DNA from: JAIRNF01 sp031551125
GTDB lineage: Bacteria > Bacteroidota > Bacteroidia > Bacteroidales > UBA932
DNA length: 64,000 nt
NCBI GenBank assembly: GCA_031551125.1
Contig: JAVBOB010000012.1
Span: 36,353 to 100,352 of the forward strand
Direction of reading: 5' to 3'
The notes under the pieces were generated by a model. It was not told the DNA's origin, did not search any database, and saw only the letters and a program-made list of their open reading frames with translations. This document shows positions 15,519-23,736 of the stretch, piece by piece. The position numbers and the translations under genes are program-made. Every line of letters begins with the position of its first letter. The stretch's first letter is position 1.

Positions 15519-16604
15519 ATGGTTCAAAACGATCTTTTTTCAGAAGCCATAATATCATGGTATCAGCACAATAAGCGTGAGCTGCCCTGGCGTGAGACCA
15601 CCGACCCCTATAAGATATGGGTATCGGAGATAATACTCCAGCAAACAAGGGTTGCCCAAGGGTATAGCTATTACTTACGCTTTACCACCGCCTTCCCTAC
15701 CGTTAAAGCGTTGGCCGAAGCCTCTTTAGATGATGTTTTAAAACAGTGGCAAGGTTTGGGCTACTATAGTAGAGCAAGAAATATGCATCAAACGGCTAAA
15801 TTTATAGTAGCCGGCTGCAAGGGCAAGTTTCCGCAAAGCTATGAGGAGCTGATGAAGCTGAAGGGCATAGGCGATTATACCGCCTCGGCCATTGCCACCT
15901 TTGCCTTCAAAGTGCCCATTGCCGCAGTTGATGGTAACGTTTACCGCATATTTTCCCGTTACCTTGGCATTTCCACCCCAATAGACACCACTCAGGGTAA
16001 GAAGGAAATACACGCCATAGCACAGGAAATGGTGGATAAAGACCGTCCCGATATATACAACCAAGCCATTATGGATTTTGGGGCAACCGTTTGCTCTCCA
16101 AAAAAACCGCTATGCTACGAATGCCCTGTATTCGAATCATGCTATGCTTTCCGAAACAGCTGTGTGAATAAGCTGCCCGCTAAAAGCAAGAAGATAAAGG
16201 TCCGTACACGGTATTTTTCCTACTTCCTTATAAAGTATGGTGATTTTACCTACATCAAAAAGCGACAGAATGATGATATTTGGCATTCGTTATACGAGTT
16301 TCCGCTTATTGAAACAAGTGAAGAGCAGAATCCCGATGATATTCGTAAAACGGAAGGATGGAAACAGCTGTTTGGCCGTGCAACAGCAAATATACTCAGC
16401 GTATCACCCCTAATTAAGTACCCCCTGAGCCATCAATCACTTATGGTGCGCTTTTATATTGTGGAGCTGCAAAGCATCAGCTACCTACTTCGCAATAGCT
16501 ACACTAAAGTTAGAATTGATGGGGTAAGCGATTACTCAACCCCAAGGCTTATTGACTCTTACATGGTAGCCGAAGCTACCGAAAAATATTTTACAACAAA
16601 ATAA
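15519..16604 (+). CDS. mutY: A/G-specific adenine glycosylase
   Basis: A 361-residue base-excision repair enzyme that removes adenine opposite 8-oxoguanine. The N-terminus LPWRETTDPYKIWVSEIILQ is diagnostic, including the catalytic Glu in SEIILQQTRV. The helix-hairpin-helix is LKGIGDYTASAIA and the catalytic Asp lies in AAVDGNVYRI. Four cysteines spaced C-x6-C-x2-C-x5-C (CSPKKPLCYECPVFESC) bind the 4Fe-4S cluster. The C-terminal third is the NUDIX-like domain that recognises 8-oxoG (DDIWHSLYEFPLIET). The start at 15519 follows a -7 box by 9 bases. Confidence 0.96.
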   Translation: MVQNDLFSEAIISWYQHNKRELPWRETTDPYKIWVSEIILQQTRVAQGYSYYLRFTTAFPTVKALAEASLDDVLKQWQGLGYYSRARNMHQTAKFIVAGCKGKFPQSYEELMKLKGIGDYTASAIATFAFKVPIAAVDGNVYRIFSRYLGISTPIDTTQGKKEIHAIAQEMVDKDRPDIYNQAIMDFGATVCSPKKPLCYECPVFESCYAFRNSCVNKLPAKSKKIKVRTRYFSYFLIKYGDFTYIKKRQNDDIWHSLYEFPLIETSEEQNPDDIRKTEGWKQLFGRATANILSVSPLIKYPLSHQSLMVRFYIVELQSISYLLRNSYTKVRIDGVSDYSTPRLIDSYMVAEATEKYFTTK

Positions 16605-16672
16605 AACCTTCAAGTGTTTTTTTTTACTAGCTTAGACGATTGAAACCTTGTAGTAACTGTAAGGTATAACGC

Positions 16673-16680
16673 TATATTTG
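16673..16680 (+). promoter_or_regulatory. -7 box (TATATTTG) for ssb
   Basis: TATATTTG matches TAnnTTTG and lies 25 bases before the ssb ATG. Confidence 0.55.
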
Positions 16681-16705
16681 AAACAACTATAAAACGACAC
16701 GAGAG

Positions 16706-17134
16706 ATGACACTAAACAAGGTACTGCTAATTGGAAATGTGGGGAAAGACCCCGAAGTAAAACACTTAGATAAAGGTGTTTCTGTTGTAACTATCCCCAT
16801 TGCAACAACAGAACGATTTAAGGATAAGAACGGTGAGCTGAGAGAACAAACAGAATGGCACAACGTAGTATTTTGGCGCAGCCTTGCTGAGTTTGTTGAA
16901 AAATATGTAAAGAAGGGCTCGCAGGTATTTATTGAAGGAAAGCTTCGCAGCCGCAGCTGGGAGGACCAAAACGGACAAAAACGATATGTAACTGAAATCG
17001 TTGCCGACACCATTCGTCTGCTGGGACGCCGCTCTGATTCAGAATCTCACGGAAGCCAAGGGACACAAGATGAAAAGCCATCAACAACCCCTGATATTAC
17101 AAACGATGCCGAAGATGACGATTTGCCTTTCTAA
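16706..17134 (+). CDS. ssb: Single-stranded DNA-binding protein
   Basis: A 142-residue OB-fold protein. The N-terminal domain (about 1-105) begins LNKVLLIGNVGKDPEVKH and contains TEWHNVVFWRSLAEFVEKYV and the ssDNA-binding strand VFIEGKLRSRSWEDQNG. A flexible linker rich in Ser, Thr and Asp follows. The protein ends in the acidic tip DDDLPF that recruits replication and repair partners. Length and both ends match the full SSB family. It has its own promoter and a downstream terminator, so it is probably monocistronic. Confidence 0.97.
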   Translation: MTLNKVLLIGNVGKDPEVKHLDKGVSVVTIPIATTERFKDKNGELREQTEWHNVVFWRSLAEFVEKYVKKGSQVFIEGKLRSRSWEDQNGQKRYVTEIVADTIRLLGRRSDSESHGSQGTQDEKPSTTPDITNDAEDDDLPF

Positions 17135-17153
17135 GCAAGCGTTCAAATAAAAC

Positions 17154-17190
17154 AAAAGCCCTGTTAGCTGTAAAACTATCGGGGCTTTTT
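17154..17190 (+). terminator. Rho-independent terminator after ssb
   Basis: AAAAGCCC at 17154-17161 pairs with GGGGCTTTTT at 17181-17190, giving a G+C stem followed directly by a T-run on the plus strand. Confidence 0.75.
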
Positions 17191-17194
17191 CATT

Positions 17195-17421
17195 TTTAAT
17201 AGCACGCTGATACCGCTGATTTTATGCGCAGATGAGCACAGCTTTATAGAATAGCGTCATGCTAACTCGCCTTTTGAATTGTGAAGCAATCTCCTCAAAT
17301 TAAGCAGATTGCTTCGCTCCGCTCGCAATGACGATATATTTCACATTCTGCTATTTTCTGAAGAAACCTATTCTTAACAGCGTTCATCTGCGCCGTAGGC
17401 TGTGTGCTCTGTGTGCTATTA
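17195..17421. repeat. Nested palindromic element containing a family A (REP-like) core
   Basis: The outer arms AATAGCAC (near 17197) and GTGCTATT (near 17420), and the inner pair GCGCAGAT / ATCTGCGC, enclose a family A core at 17255-17333. The core starts CGTCATGC, contains GAAGCAATCT and CAGATTGCTTC, and ends CTCGCAATGACG. It fills the gap between ssb and pdxH; no gene is seen there. Confidence 0.65.
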
Positions 17422-17426
17422 TCCCG

Positions 17427-18068
17427 CTAAGGTGCTAAACGCTCTATAACCCATTCATCGTCCTCCAAACGATACTGAATTCTATCATGCAAGCGGTTCT
17501 CCCGTCCCTGCCAGAACTCGAAAAGATATGGTCTTACAATATATCCGCCCCAGTTTTCGGGACGAACAATAGGTTTATCGGCAAACTCTTCTTCAAAATC
17601 ACCCATCAAGTTTTCTATGTACTTTCGGCTAGATACTACCTGACTTTGGGGTGATGCCCATGCCCCTAGCTTACTACGCTGCGGGCGCGATTCAAAATAC
17701 TCATCGGATTCTTTTGCCGACACTTTCTCAATACGACCTTCTATCCTCACCTGCCTTTCCAACTCCGGCCAAAATATTACTAGCGCAACATACGGGTTTT
17801 GCAGAATATTTTTGGCTTTACGGCTCTCATAGTTGGTAAAAAACACCAACCCATCATCCCGTAAATCTTTTAGTAATACCATTCGAGCCGATGGCTTCCC
17901 TTCAAAGGTAGATGTAGCCAACGTCATTGCCGTAGGCTCAAGGGCTTTCGCTTCAATTGCATCGTTGAGCCATTTTCTCAGCTGAGGAATGGGTTTCTTA
18001 GTCACCCCCGACTCATTCAACTTTTGCAACGTGTATTCTTTTCGAATTTCAGAAAGTTTCGATGTCAT
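17427..18068 (-). CDS. pdxH: Pyridoxamine 5'-phosphate oxidase
   Basis: A 213-residue FMN enzyme that oxidises pyridoxamine or pyridoxine 5'-phosphate to pyridoxal phosphate. The family signatures are in order: MTLATSTFEGKPSARMVLLK, FFTNYESRKAKNI (FMN binding), EGRIEKVSAKESDEYFESRP, SKLGAWASPQSQV, then PENWGGYIVRPYLFEFWQGR and LHDRIQY at the C-terminus. Length is normal for the family. It lies downstream of the aro genes on the same strand but is separated from aroC by a palindromic element, so co-transcription is uncertain. Confidence 0.96.
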   Translation of the reverse strand: MTSKLSEIRKEYTLQKLNESGVTKKPIPQLRKWLNDAIEAKALEPTAMTLATSTFEGKPSARMVLLKDLRDDGLVFFTNYESRKAKNILQNPYVALVIFWPELERQVRIEGRIEKVSAKESDEYFESRPQRSKLGAWASPQSQVVSSRKYIENLMGDFEEEFADKPIVRPENWGGYIVRPYLFEFWQGRENRLHDRIQYRLEDDEWVIERLAP

Positions 18069-18384
18069 CTCATTTTATCTATTCAAAGTCCATAGCATAG
18101 GGCTACAAACATTAATTTAACAGATTTGGTTTTGAAAAGTTCACCGGAAAGCGTCCGAATTTGGCAAGCCAACTACCACAATACACATCGAACAAATGTT
18201 AATGCCCTACGGGCAACATGTAGCATGGCTCCTTACTTTGCTATTGCTATGTATGTCCTACGGACAAAATTACAACAACACTTGGTGTTGCCCGCTAGGG
18301 CATTTATGTCAATAGCAAGACAGATGATGCAGGTTTCTTATATTGCCCGTAGGGCATTAACAACAGTAACCCGAAGAAAGTATT
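18069..18384. other. Gap between pdxH and aroC, filled by a palindromic element
   Basis: No gene is seen. The inverted-repeat element at 18198-18361 takes up most of the gap, followed by GAAGAAAGTATTTTAACAC (18373-18391), which resembles the right end of the family C elements. The rest is AT-rich without recognisable signals. Confidence 0.6.
18198..18361. repeat. Palindromic element with perfect 19-bp arms
   Basis: GTTAATGCCCTACGGGCAA near 18199 is the exact reverse complement of TTGCCCGTAGGGCATTAAC near 18343-18361. The interior holds further GTCCTACGGAC and GCCCGCTAGGGC hairpins. Confidence 0.75.
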
Positions 18385-19347
18385 TTAACACATTAAATCG
18401 GCCAACACAATAGCCACAGCCGCCTCAATAATTACAGGCATGCGAAGGGCTATGCAGCTGTCATGCCTACCAACAATTTTCAGCTCATCCATTGCTCCTG
18501 TAGAAAAGTTCATTGTTCGTTGAGGCTTTACAATGCTGGATGTCGGTTTTACAGCTACACGCAGCAATAAGTCGTTGCCATTACTTATTCCACCGTTTAT
18601 TCCGCCTGCATTATTGGTAGCCGTTTTACCTTCAACTGTTTCTATAATATCATTATGCTCGCTTCCTTTCATACGAGTGGAAGCAAAGCCCGAACCGAAT
18701 TCTATCCCGCGAATACCGGGAATAGCAAATATAATGTGAGCAATCAGTGATTCAAGAGTGTCGAAAAAGGGCTCTCCAAGTCCAATCGGCATATTGGTTG
18801 CCTTACACTCAACTATACCTCCTATAGAATCGCCTTCTTTCATGGCTTGCTCAACACGCTCTTCAACGTTTGCACTGCCTCCGGCTTCCACCAAGCGGGC
18901 AGAAATAGCGATAGGGTTAACCAGCTTCCTAGCAATAACACCGGCTGCAACAAGCGCAAGTGTCAAGCGTCCGGAGAAATGCCCACCACCTCTGGGGTCA
19001 TCAAACCCCTTGAACTTTTTGCTTGCAACAAAATCGGCATGACCGGGACGAGGAGTGCTCAGCGTCTGCGCATAATCCTCCGATCGAACATCCTCATTGT
19101 AAAACAAAATAGTGAGTGGAGCGCCTGTGGTATGTCCGTTGTAAACACCGCTAACCAAATCGGGAAGATCGGTTTCCATGCGAGGTGTAGTACCCTTTTT
19201 CCCACTTTTACGCCGAAGTAAATCGTCCGTAAAATCGACAGAACTGATAGGTGTTCCGGCAGGACAACCATCAATGCAAACCCCAATAACCGCACCATGC
19301 GATTCACCAAATATGCTTATACGGAAATTACGACCAAAGCTGTTCAT
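18385..19347 (-). CDS. aroC: Chorismate synthase (short form)
   Basis: A 320-residue enzyme that converts EPSP to chorismate using reduced FMN. Signatures present are FGESHGAVIGVCIDG, STPRPGHADF, RGGGHFSGRLTLALVAAG, NNAGGINGGISNGND, VKPTSSI and GRHDSCIALRMPVI. It is about 40 residues shorter than E. coli AroC. The loss falls in the middle (after VIARKL), where the longer enzymes have an extra subdomain, and the conserved blocks on both sides are intact. Both histidines of the active site (GESHG and GRHD) remain. It is the last gene of the aro cluster. Confidence 0.95.
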   Translation of the reverse strand: MNSFGRNFRISIFGESHGAVIGVCIDGCPAGTPISSVDFTDDLLRRKSGKKGTTPRMETDLPDLVSGVYNGHTTGAPLTILFYNEDVRSEDYAQTLSTPRPGHADFVASKKFKGFDDPRGGGHFSGRLTLALVAAGVIARKLVNPIAISARLVEAGGSANVEERVEQAMKEGDSIGGIVECKATNMPIGLGEPFFDTLESLIAHIIFAIPGIRGIEFGSGFASTRMKGSEHNDIIETVEGKTATNNAGGINGGISNGNDLLLRVAVKPTSSIVKPQRTMNFSTGAMDELKIVGRHDSCIALRMPVIIEAAVAIVLADLMC

Positions 19348-19409
19348 TCTATTTTTTTGTATTGAGATATGCGTAATGAGTATTGCGATATACTAAGCTC
19401 ATATCTATT

Positions 19410-20666
19410 TTACACTTGCTGCAGGCGTTCCAAATCATCAAAAAAAGTGGGATAGGATTTTGCAACACACTCTACACCATCTATTTTCACAGCCATCTTT
19501 GCATTAATTCCTGCCACTGCCAGCGCCATTGCAATACGGTGGTCGTTGTGAGCCACCACTTCTCCGCCCTGTACATCAGCGCCTGTTACCTCCATAATAT
19601 CATCGTTGATAATTATTGGTACTTGCAGCTTTGCAAACTCCTGCTGCAATACAAAAGCTCTATCGCTTTCTTTATGCCTTAACCGAGATACCCCTTTAAT
19701 GCAACTCGTACCGTTACACGCGGAAGCCAACGCCACTAAAGCAGGGAACAAATCGGGGCAATGAGTAGCATCAAACTCAAATGATTGCAATCTTTCACGA
19801 GAAACAGTAATGTCACTATCAACTATGGACAGCCTAGCGCCACATTTTTTGAGCACATCAACAATTGCTCGGTCAGCCTGTAGCGATTGTATATCAAGCC
19901 CACCAACCGTTACGCTGCCACCTATAGCACCCGCTACCAGTAAGCATGATGCGCCGCTCCAATCACCTTCAACTTTATACTTACAGGGATGGTAGCCTTG
20001 TCCGCCCTTTATAAGAAACCGGGAATAGTCGTTATTTACAATCTCTACCCCAAATGCTTTAAGTGCCGATATGGTTAAATCAATGTATGGTTTACTTCGA
20101 AGATTCTCAACCTCTATCACGGAATCGTTTGGTAGTAATGGCAAGGTCATCAACAAACCGGAGAGTAGCTGAGAGCCTCCGCTTCCATCAATATGCACTT
20201 GCGATGCGTTCAATTCACCCTGTACATGTAGTATTGTGTTTTCGTTTGATGCAACTTGCTGCAAACCCAGCTGGTTAAAATAATCAGCAGAAGCACCAAA
20301 CGGACGATTTACCAATGAGCCTTCGCCTATCAGTCGAAGGTCGTTAGTATAAAGCGTGCCCACAGAAGCAAGCATACGCGATAATAAACCTGATTCTCCA
20401 CAGTGTAACACCAAAGGTTGAGCTTGAAGCTTATGTGGCGGGCATCCCACTACTTCCAGCATTGTAGCGCTACGGGTTACCTTCGCTCCCAAGCGCTCAA
20501 TAACACGAATAGCATTTTCTGTATCATCGCAAGGTGTATAGCCTTCTAGAACGGATATTCCATCAGCCAGCAATGCAACCGTCAGCGCCCGCAACATCAT
20601 ACTCTTTGATGCCGGAGCAACAAGCCTTCCGCTAATTGTTGATGGATATATCACCTTGCTATTCAT
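19410..20666 (-). CDS. aroA: 3-phosphoshikimate 1-carboxyvinyltransferase (EPSP synthase)
   Basis: A 418-residue enzyme that joins PEP and shikimate 3-phosphate. The N-terminal PASKSMMLRALTVALL segment binds substrate. The usual LGNAGTxxRP motif is replaced by HCGESGLLSRML, a variant also seen in other Bacteroidota. Further landmarks are the GSQLLSGLLM region, DWSGASCLLVAG, RHKESDRA and AHNDHRIAMALAVAG with the catalytic Asp/His/Arg. Its start overlaps the end of aroE by 8 bases. The class (glyphosate sensitivity) cannot be judged from reading alone. Confidence 0.95.
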   Translation of the reverse strand: MNSKVIYPSTISGRLVAPASKSMMLRALTVALLADGISVLEGYTPCDDTENAIRVIERLGAKVTRSATMLEVVGCPPHKLQAQPLVLHCGESGLLSRMLASVGTLYTNDLRLIGEGSLVNRPFGASADYFNQLGLQQVASNENTILHVQGELNASQVHIDGSGGSQLLSGLLMTLPLLPNDSVIEVENLRSKPYIDLTISALKAFGVEIVNNDYSRFLIKGGQGYHPCKYKVEGDWSGASCLLVAGAIGGSVTVGGLDIQSLQADRAIVDVLKKCGARLSIVDSDITVSRERLQSFEFDATHCPDLFPALVALASACNGTSCIKGVSRLRHKESDRAFVLQQEFAKLQVPIIINDDIMEVTGADVQGGEVVAHNDHRIAMALAVAGINAKMAVKIDGVECVAKSYPTFFDDLERLQQV

Positions 20667-21438
20667 CTTCCTCTGTAAGATTTAGAACACTTCGCATGGC
20701 CTTCTCGTTCGGAGTCTCACCCGTAAATAGCTTATAGGCCGGAATAGCTTGATGAAATAACCAATGCCTACCATCAAGGCATTTACAGCCTCGTTCATAC
20801 GCCAAATCTGTAAACAGCGTATTTTTATATGAAGCATCAAACACTACCTGATTTTTACTCAGCAACGGAACAAAACCGCTTACTATCGACGGTTCAAGGG
20901 TATTTACAATTAAACAGGAAGAAGAAATTAATCTTTCTACCTCATCAAAACCATGAGCGTATATAGCCATACGTTCGGCTAATGACAATGCTTTCTCAAC
21001 AGTACGGTTTACCACATGTACCTCTGCACCCATCTTTTCTTTGAGCGCATACGCTACTGCACGCCCCGCACCTCCCGCACCCAATACCAAACATGGCTTA
21101 CCTGCAAGCGAGACACTCAACTCCTTCAACGAGTTGACAACGCCAAAATAGTCGGTATTATATGCTTTCAGTAAGCCATCAACCTGCAACACCACCGTAT
21201 TAGTGGCACCAATTGCGGCAACCTCCTCGCTTTGCTTATCAATAAAATTCAGGATATCTGTTTTGAATGGAGCGGTAACGTTCATACCACTTAAGCCCTG
21301 CTCTTTAAATAAGCGTATAGCCTCTTCTGCTGAGTCGGCTATGAGTAAATCGTAGCCATACCTACCTCCGTAAGCCTCACGAAACAACAGCGGGCTTAGG
21401 CTATGCGTAACGGGTTTTCCGGTAATGGCAAATTGCAT
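20659..21438 (-). CDS. aroE: Shikimate 5-dehydrogenase
   Basis: A 259-residue NADP-dependent enzyme reducing 3-dehydroshikimate to shikimate. The frame begins with a TTG at 21447, but ATG 21438 gives the standard N-terminus MQFAITGKPVTHSLSP, where the Ser pair binds shikimate. The catalytic Lys/Asp pair is in MNVTAPFKTDI and YNTDYFG. The Rossmann motif is VLGAGGAGRAVAY and a typical NRTVEKAL phosphate loop follows. It overlaps aroA by 8 bases and is separated from aroD by a 295-base gap with a palindromic element. Confidence 0.95.
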   Translation of the reverse strand: MQFAITGKPVTHSLSPLLFREAYGGRYGYDLLIADSAEEAIRLFKEQGLSGMNVTAPFKTDILNFIDKQSEEVAAIGATNTVVLQVDGLLKAYNTDYFGVVNSLKELSVSLAGKPCLVLGAGGAGRAVAYALKEKMGAEVHVVNRTVEKALSLAERMAIYAHGFDEVERLISSSCLIVNTLEPSIVSGFVPLLSKNQVVFDASYKNTLFTDLAYERGCKCLDGRHWLFHQAIPAYKLFTGETPNEKAMRSVLNLTEEDE

Positions 21439-21529
21439 AATGTTCAATTTTTATTGATAAGAAAATTATTCTACCGCTTCCTGAAGAACAAAGTTACGAA
21501 GTTCTAAAACGCCACAAAGTGGCAACTTA

Positions 21530-21710
21530 TTTCAGCCCAATGCAACGCGTTGGGAACAGAGTTAAAGCGTATCTGCTTGTTGCGCGCGACATTCAAGCAT
21601 CATCTGAAAAATAGGAGGTGCTTCGCGCGCTTTGTTTTACAGCCCCCAGTTACCCAAGGTGTCGCGTCGCTTGCCGTTGGGTTGAATTAAATCGGGCTTT
21701 CAGCCCTTAA
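21530..21710. repeat. Palindromic element between aroE and aroD
   Basis: AGCCCAATGCAACGCGTTGGG on the left is mirrored imperfectly by GCTTGCCGTTGGGTTGAA on the right. Inner hairpins include GCGCGCGAC/GTGCTTCGCGCGC and CGGGCTTTCAGCCC. No gene is seen in 21439-21733. Confidence 0.5.
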
Positions 21711-21733
21711 CTATTATAAATTCTCACAGAGGG

Positions 21734-22378
21734 TTAACCCTTCAGCATCTCTATAAGCGATTTCAGCTCCTCAACCGTTAGCTGTCCACCGGCGGCTTCT
21801 TTACCAGCCTCTGCTGCCGCATAAGTAAACGGAGCGCCCATAAGTAAACATACCGCGCGGCTCAGCTTTCCTTCCTCTCCCATTGCGAAGGCTATCAAGC
21901 TGCCACTCTCGTCATCATTATAGAGCGAAAGGATTACCGCACTATCATACGCATTGTGTGCAGTGGCAACTATTTTCACAATATCAGCACCACTCTCACG
22001 ACAAGTAACCAGCATGCGCTTTAACTCTTCGATTGAAGGTGTACCCATCATATTATGATGAGAAACGATTACCTTACAACCTTTGTTCCTTGCATACTCT
22101 ATCAGCTCCGACCGATATTCATTATCTGAATCTAATTCTACATCTATGCAACCAGCCCCGCTATCAACAGCACGTTTTAGTAGCCGCAACCTATCGGAGT
22201 CGTTATACTTTCCACTACGGCAAGTAGCTATTACAGGTATGGTGGTCTCTTTTAGTAAGGAAGTAAGCTGCTCTTTGTTCAAATCAAGCAAATCAAGTCG
22301 CAGTTCAACCATCTCTGCCGTAGAGATTATTTCCCTGCAACGCTCATAGGTTTGATGTATGATGCTTGTACAAATCAT
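21734..22378 (-). CDS. aroD: Type I 3-dehydroquinate dehydratase
   Basis: A 214-residue class I enzyme forming 3-dehydroshikimate through a Schiff base. The substrate-binding EMVELRLDLLDL (ExRxD) motif, the catalytic His in VIVSHHNM and the Schiff-base Lys in ADIVKIVATA are all present, with a final AAEAGKEAAGGQLTVEEL loop closing the active site. It begins directly after the aroB stop codon with no spacer. Use of type I rather than type II (AroQ) is a distinguishing point. Confidence 0.95.
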   Translation of the reverse strand: MICTSIIHQTYERCREIISTAEMVELRLDLLDLNKEQLTSLLKETTIPVIATCRSGKYNDSDRLRLLKRAVDSGAGCIDVELDSDNEYRSELIEYARNKGCKVIVSHHNMMGTPSIEELKRMLVTCRESGADIVKIVATAHNAYDSAVILSLYNDDESGSLIAFAMGEEGKLSRAVCLLMGAPFTYAAAEAGKEAAGGQLTVEELKSLIEMLKG

Positions 22379-23401
22379 TTACAACAGCTGTGACAAATCA
22401 TTGAACGAAATTTTCCTCACCTCAACAGAACCTATGCCCTTCATCAGAATGTAACGTATGCTATCGCCCTGTTTCTTTTTATCTTTTTGTATGGCATCAA
22501 GAAGTAAATCTTTTGGAATCTCTGTTTCAACAGGAAGATTAAATAATGCGAGAAGATTTTTTATTTCCAAAACATCCTGCTCTGTCAACAAACCTAACTT
22601 TTGTGATATGCTTGCGGCTATCACAAGTCCCACGCTTACCGCCTCTCCATGGTTCAGGCTGCTATGTTTCTCTATGGCATGTGCAAAGGTATGTCCTAAG
22701 TTCAGCTTCCGACGTTCGCCGGTTTCTCGTTCATCCTGTCGAACAATGGCTGCCTTTATCGTTACACCTCGTCCTATTAGCTCTTCCAACAAAATCAAAT
22801 CTCTTGAAAGAATACGGTCTCTATTTTGTTTTATATAGGTAAACAATGAAGCATCTGCAATAAGTGCTGCCTTCACCAGCTCTGCCAATCCTGCCCGAAA
22901 CTCCCGCTCAGGAAGCGTTTTCAGCATCTCTTGGTCGCAAATAACAAACTCGGGTTGATTAAACGTGCCTAGCATATTTTTATAACCTTGCAAGTTCACT
23001 CCATTTTTGCCACCAACGCTAGCATCGAGCTGAGATAGCAGCGTTGTTGAAACTAAGCCAAAACCCACGCCACGCATAAATATGGAAGCCGTAAAACCGG
23101 TGATGTCTCCGGTTATTCCGCCACCAATACCAACAAGAAAAGTACTTCGGTCAGCGCCTATATTTAGGAGTTGTATCACTAACCGTTCAACTGTAGAGAT
23201 AACTTTATTTTCTTCCCCGCACGGAACGGTAATACATGTATAGCTTTTCAGCTGAGCACTGTATAGCGCTTCAACATGCTCTTCAACCAGTAAAATAGTT
23301 TGGGTATCAGCGGGCAGGTATTGAGATAAGTTAACCAACCGCTCACCAATCAATACTTTTGAATGGGAGGTGCATGTGGTATTTATTTCAATACATTTCA
23401 T
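22379..23401 (-). CDS. aroB: 3-dehydroquinate synthase
   Basis: A 340-residue NAD- and metal-dependent enzyme converting DAHP to 3-dehydroquinate. NAD-binding loop is VGIGGGITGDITGFTASIFMR. SQLDASVGGKNGVNL is the family signature; RAGLAELVKAALIAD, RKLNLGHTFAHAIE and LNHGEAVSVGL carry the metal and substrate ligands. It is the first gene of the aroB-D-E-A-C cluster. No DAHP synthase or shikimate kinase gene lies nearby. No TAnnTTTG box is apparent upstream; the region is taken up by repeats. Confidence 0.96.
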   Translation of the reverse strand: MKCIEINTTCTSHSKVLIGERLVNLSQYLPADTQTILLVEEHVEALYSAQLKSYTCITVPCGEENKVISTVERLVIQLLNIGADRSTFLVGIGGGITGDITGFTASIFMRGVGFGLVSTTLLSQLDASVGGKNGVNLQGYKNMLGTFNQPEFVICDQEMLKTLPEREFRAGLAELVKAALIADASLFTYIKQNRDRILSRDLILLEELIGRGVTIKAAIVRQDERETGERRKLNLGHTFAHAIEKHSSLNHGEAVSVGLVIAASISQKLGLLTEQDVLEIKNLLALFNLPVETEIPKDLLLDAIQKDKKKQGDSIRYILMKGIGSVEVRKISFNDLSQLL

Positions 23402-23504
23402 TTTATAGGAATACTATAAATTATTTGGGCTAAAGCCCATTTGGTATCGCTCCTTAATCCGTTGACTAAAGTCAACGGCAATGAAACCAATACAACCCTA
23501 TATC

Positions 23505-23598
23505 CGTCATTGCGAGGCGCTTTTTGCCGACCCGAAGGGCAGCGCAGCTAACCAATCTGTTCAATTTAAGAGATTGCTTCACTTCGTTCGCAATGACG
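23505..23598. repeat. Family A (REP-like) element
   Basis: Left arm CGTCATTGCGAGGCGC, centre CCAATCTGTTCAATTTAAG, right arm AGATTGCTTCACTTCGTTCG and CAATGACG. A complete copy of the family that recurs at 17255, 35903, 49632 and 53063. Confidence 0.8.
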
Positions 23599-23633
23599 TT
23601 TCCTACCAACAGTGTTACTACATGCGTTTCGTT

Positions 23634-23730
23634 GCCCCCTAATCCCCCTAAAGGGGGACTAGTTACTGCACAATTGAAATTCAGGAAATCATTTGTACAA
23701 ACCAAAGCCCCCTTTAGGGGGTTGGGGGTA
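23634..23730. repeat. Family B palindromic element, copy 2
   Basis: CCCCCTAATCCCCCTAAAGG on the left and CCCCCTTTAGGGGGTTGGGG on the right, with an interior that matches copy 1 (3769-3860) in order. Confidence 0.8.
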
Positions 23731-23736
23731 ATTTAC

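Larger units (their letters stand above)
23402..23736. other. Gap between aroB and parC, filled by two repeat elements
   Basis: A family A element (23505-23598) and a family B element (23634-23730) sit side by side, preceded by a small hairpin GTTGACTAAAGTCAAC at 23461-23476. No coding potential and no -7 box are seen. Confidence 0.7.
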
